A stretch of DNA of 9,138 nt, taken from NCBI GenBank assembly GCA_023411445.1, contig JAEYOT010000185.1, positions 1-9,138 of the forward strand. Reading direction: 5' to 3'. This document shows positions 7,584 through 9,138 of this stretch, one piece after another. Numbering within the stretch: position 1 is the stretch's first letter; each line of letters opens with the position of its first letter. Below the pieces are notes generated by a model. That model searched no databases, was not told the origin of the DNA, and saw nothing but the letters and a program-made list of their open reading frames with translations. This DNA is from Pseudomonadota bacterium. Lineage in GTDB: Bacteria; Myxococcota_A; Polyangia; Polyangiales; Polyangiaceae. The translations under genes and the position numbers were made by a program.

Positions 7584-8770
7584 GGTTCCTCCGATCGGTT
7601 GGCGATGCTGTCGAACAGCTCGACGAGCACTCGCTCCGGCAAGCCTCCGAGCAGACGTTGGCGATGTCTGCGCGTCTCTCGATAGGCGCTGGCGTGGCCG
7701 GCCTTGGAACGCGACGTGCTACGCTGCTTCACGACCGCCAGCAAGCGTTCGGCCAAGCTGCTCGAAAATGGCAAGTCACGGCTCTTGAGCACGTGGCTCA
7801 CGGAAGACACGCCGGAGTGCTTGCCCAAGACGATGCAGCTGCTGCACCCGACCCACGCGGCAGGCAGGTGCTCGTAACTACAGGGATCATGCAGCATACC
7901 GTGCACGTGGATGCCCGATTCATGGCGGTACACGTTGCTGCCGACGACGGGTTTCAACGGGCTCACGTGAACTCCGCTGAACAGCTCTACCGCCGCGCTC
8001 AGCTCGACGAGCTGGAGCGGATCGATATGGTGGGGACGACCGAGCAAATGCGTCAGCGCAGCGGCTACCTCCGCCAGGTCGGCGTTTCCGGCCCGCTCGC
8101 CCAGACCGTTCACGGTGCCGCTCACGGAAGTGGCGCCGGCCACGACCCCGGCCAGCGTGTTGGCCGTAGCTAGCCCGAAGTCATTGTGGCAGTGCAGACT
8201 CAGCGGCAGCCCGGGTCCACGACCGACCTCGCGCACGAGGTCGGCGATGGTATCAGGGGTCGCCGCGCCAATAGTGTCGCAGATGACGAGGCGCTGCACG
8301 GTCGAGGACTCGAGCCGCTCCCGGAGCAAGCGCAGGAAGTGGACGTCCGCGCGGCAGGCGTCTTCAGCGACTACGTTGACGACCAGACCACGACCGCGCG
8401 CTTCCTCGACCCCGGCCTGAATGCGAGCGAGCGCAGCGGATCGATCGATGTGCAGCCCGCGCAGGCGAACGTCGCTGACTGGGTGGAAAACGAACACCTC
8501 CTGGGCCCGCGCGCGCTCGGCGGCCGCTACGTCCACCTTGGTGGGTCGCGCACTGGCAGCGACGCGAGCCCGGAGCCCAGCCGCGCTCAGCTCTTGAATG
8601 ACCTCTACGTCCTCGGCGGAAGAAGCAGGGAATCCCGCATCCAACACGTCTATCCCGGTCCGGTCCAAGAGCCGAGCCAGCTGCAGTTTCTCCTCTGGCG
8701 TGAACCACACGCCTGGCGCCTGCTCCCCGTCGCGCAGGGTGGAATCGATGAACTCGATGGGCTCCGGCAT
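7568..8770 (-). CDS. Homocitrate synthase / 2-isopropylmalate synthase family (NifV-like) condensing enzyme
   Basis: 400-residue TIM-barrel enzyme of the DRE group, which condenses acetyl-CoA (or another acyl-CoA) with a 2-oxoacid. [14 protein letters not shown] at 7-20 carries the catalytic Arg13-Asp14 pair. [18 protein letters not shown] at 191-208 carries metal-ligand histidines 193 and 195. [18 protein letters not shown] is at 218-235, [10 protein letters not shown] at 283-292 and LGKHSG at 315-320. Length and motifs such as FHPVSD (95-100) resemble NifV/AksA homocitrate synthases more than long LeuA. There is no room for the ~130-residue C-terminal leucine-sensing domain, so leucine feedback inhibition is unlikely. 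The ATG start lies 4 bases after the prenyltransferase stop, with a weak GGTGA site. No nif genes are present. Placed directly before LeuC/LeuD-type subunits, it most likely makes their substrate. The acyl and oxoacid partners cannot be read from the sequence. Confidence 0.9.
   Translation of the reverse strand: MPEPIEFIDSTLRDGEQAPGVWFTPEEKLQLARLLDRTGIDVLDAGFPASSAEDVEVIQELSAAGLRARVAASARPTKVDVAAAERARAQEVFVFHPVSDVRLRGLHIDRSAALARIQAGVEEARGRGLVVNVVAEDACRADVHFLRLLRERLESSTVQRLVICDTIGAATPDTIADLVREVGRGPGLPLSLHCHNDFGLATANTLAGVVAGATSVSGTVNGLGERAGNADLAEVAAALTHLLGRPHHIDPLQLVELSAAVELFSGVHVSPLKPVVGSNVYRHESGIHVHGMLHDPCSYEHLPAAWVGCSSCIVLGKHSGVSSVSHVLKSRDLPFSSSLAERLLAVVKQRSTSRSKAGHASAYRETRRHRQRLLGGLPERVLVELFDSIANRSEEPWLEP
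7588..7592 (-). promoter_or_regulatory. Shine-Dalgarno site for the TTG start of the leuC-like gene
   Basis: The minus strand reads GGAGG, then AACC, then TTG. It lies within the last codons of the condensing-enzyme gene. It supports the rare TTG start, as there is no ATG or GTG near the position that homology to LeuC requires. Confidence 0.7.
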
Positions 8771-8774
8771 AGCA

Positions 8775-9138
8775 TCACCGTGCCGTCACGAGCACCGCCC
8801 CGCACAACACACCACCCCAACCGATGGCGGTTGCCCAGATCGGAACTTGCTTTCCGAAACGTTTCACTTCACGGATGCTCTCGACGGCGGCGTGAGAGCT
8901 GGTGAGCTTTGCCAGGCGCCAGATGGTGCGCGCAATGAGCGCGCACACTGCTGCGAGCAGCGCGATAGCCAAGTAGCTCGGGTAGCTAATCCCGGCTCTC
9001 AAGTAGAAAACCAAAAACGTCGCGACAAAGCACGCGCCTCCGACCGCTACCATCCAGGACGCGAGCGTGATGCCGCGGCGCAAGCCCAGGGCGACTACCG
9101 TCGTCCGCACGCCAGCCTCCAGGTCCTCCGGATAGTCC
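8775..9138 (-). CDS. UbiA-type prenyltransferase family protein, C-terminal part
   Basis: Partial gene cut by the right edge. The open frame runs from the last complete codon at 9137 to TGA at 8775, giving 120 residues. It opens with [18 protein letters not shown]. The DxxxD followed by G-x-R/K-T and an LG turn is the second aspartate-rich motif of UbiA prenyltransferases, which bind the Mg-diphosphate of a prenyl donor. After it come three hydrophobic segments (about residues 24-46, 53-72 and 99-118), fitting the membrane helices that close this fold. A GTG at 9110 would give a 111-residue protein but would cut away the aspartate motif, so it is not the real start. UbiA enzymes transfer prenyl chains to aromatic or other acceptors in quinone, heme and meroterpenoid synthesis. 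The first aspartate motif lies outside the window. The acceptor is unknown, and the assignment rests on a fragment. Confidence 0.75.
   Translation of the reverse strand, partial: DYPEDLEAGVRTTVVALGLRRGITLASWMVAVGGACFVATFLVFYLRAGISYPSYLAIALLAAVCALIARTIWRLAKLTSSHAAVESIREVKRFGKQVPIWATAIGWGGVLCGAVLVTAR

Larger units (their letters stand above)
1..9138 (-). other. Single polycistronic operon of eight genes, incomplete at both ends
   Basis: All eight genes share one strand. The junctions in order of transcription are: 4-base gap (8771-8774), 16-base overlap (7568-7583), 8-base overlap (6339-6346), 4-base overlap (5852-5855), 4-base overlap (4575-4578), 4-base overlap (3469-3472) and 7-base gap (1855-1861). 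No junction has room for a promoter or a terminator, and I see none. The promoter must lie beyond the right edge and the terminator beyond the left edge. The plus strand shows only long shadow frames typical of GC-rich DNA. No tRNA, rRNA, insertion sequence, CRISPR array or obvious repeat is visible. Confidence 0.85.

Noticed and set aside
5852..8770. Ordinary leucine biosynthesis operon
   Set aside because: The synthase lacks the LeuA regulatory domain and looks NifV-like, leuB is absent from the window, the substrate loop is atypical, and the genes are coupled to LuxE/LuxC and a UbiA-type enzyme.
8775..9110. Stand-alone 111-residue membrane protein starting at GTG 9110
   Set aside because: The frame is open further to the window edge, and the added codons supply the UbiA aspartate motif, so this is the tail of a larger gene.

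Overview
The window is a single, tightly packed block of eight genes. All read on the minus strand, from high coordinates to low, and both ends run off the window. GC content is high. Two contexts suggest a Gram-negative bacterium of the myxobacterial/deltaproteobacterial kind: LuxE/LuxC-type acyl reduction genes outside a bioluminescence operon, and a large cholesterol-oxidase-like GMC flavoenzyme. This is a weak inference from gene content and composition, because there is no rRNA or other marker gene.

Layout in order of transcription (right to left): (1) the C-terminal half of a UbiA-type membrane prenyltransferase (8775-9138, cut by the right edge); (2) a NifV/homocitrate-synthase-like acyl-CoA:2-oxoacid condensing enzyme (7568-8770); (3) and (4) the large and small subunits of a LeuC/LeuD-type hydro-lyase (6339-7583 and 5852-6346); (5) a thioredoxin-reductase-like flavoprotein that lacks both the redox CxxC and the usual NADPH motif and carries a C-terminal extension (4575-5855); (6) a LuxE-type acyl-protein synthetase (3469-4578); (7) a LuxC-type acyl-CoA reductase (1862-3472); (8) a GMC oxidoreductase with a four-cysteine motif and a long C-terminal extension (1-1854, cut by the left edge).

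Every junction overlaps or is only a few bases long. Three successive junctions are the 4-base overlap GTGA, and the start codons are mostly GTG or TTG backed by Shine-Dalgarno sequences inside the preceding gene. No stretch is free of genes, and no promoter or terminator is visible. This looks like the interior of one long operon.

My reading is an undescribed specialised-metabolite pathway. The condensing enzyme plus isomerase would build a branched or extended hydroxy-polycarboxylate in the manner of leucine or homocitrate chemistry, but no LeuB-type dehydrogenase lies in the window. LuxE and LuxC would activate a carboxylate and reduce it to an aldehyde. The flavoenzymes would adjust oxidation state, and the UbiA enzyme would attach or modify a prenyl group. 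The individual families are well supported by motifs. The joint pathway, substrates and product are inference.
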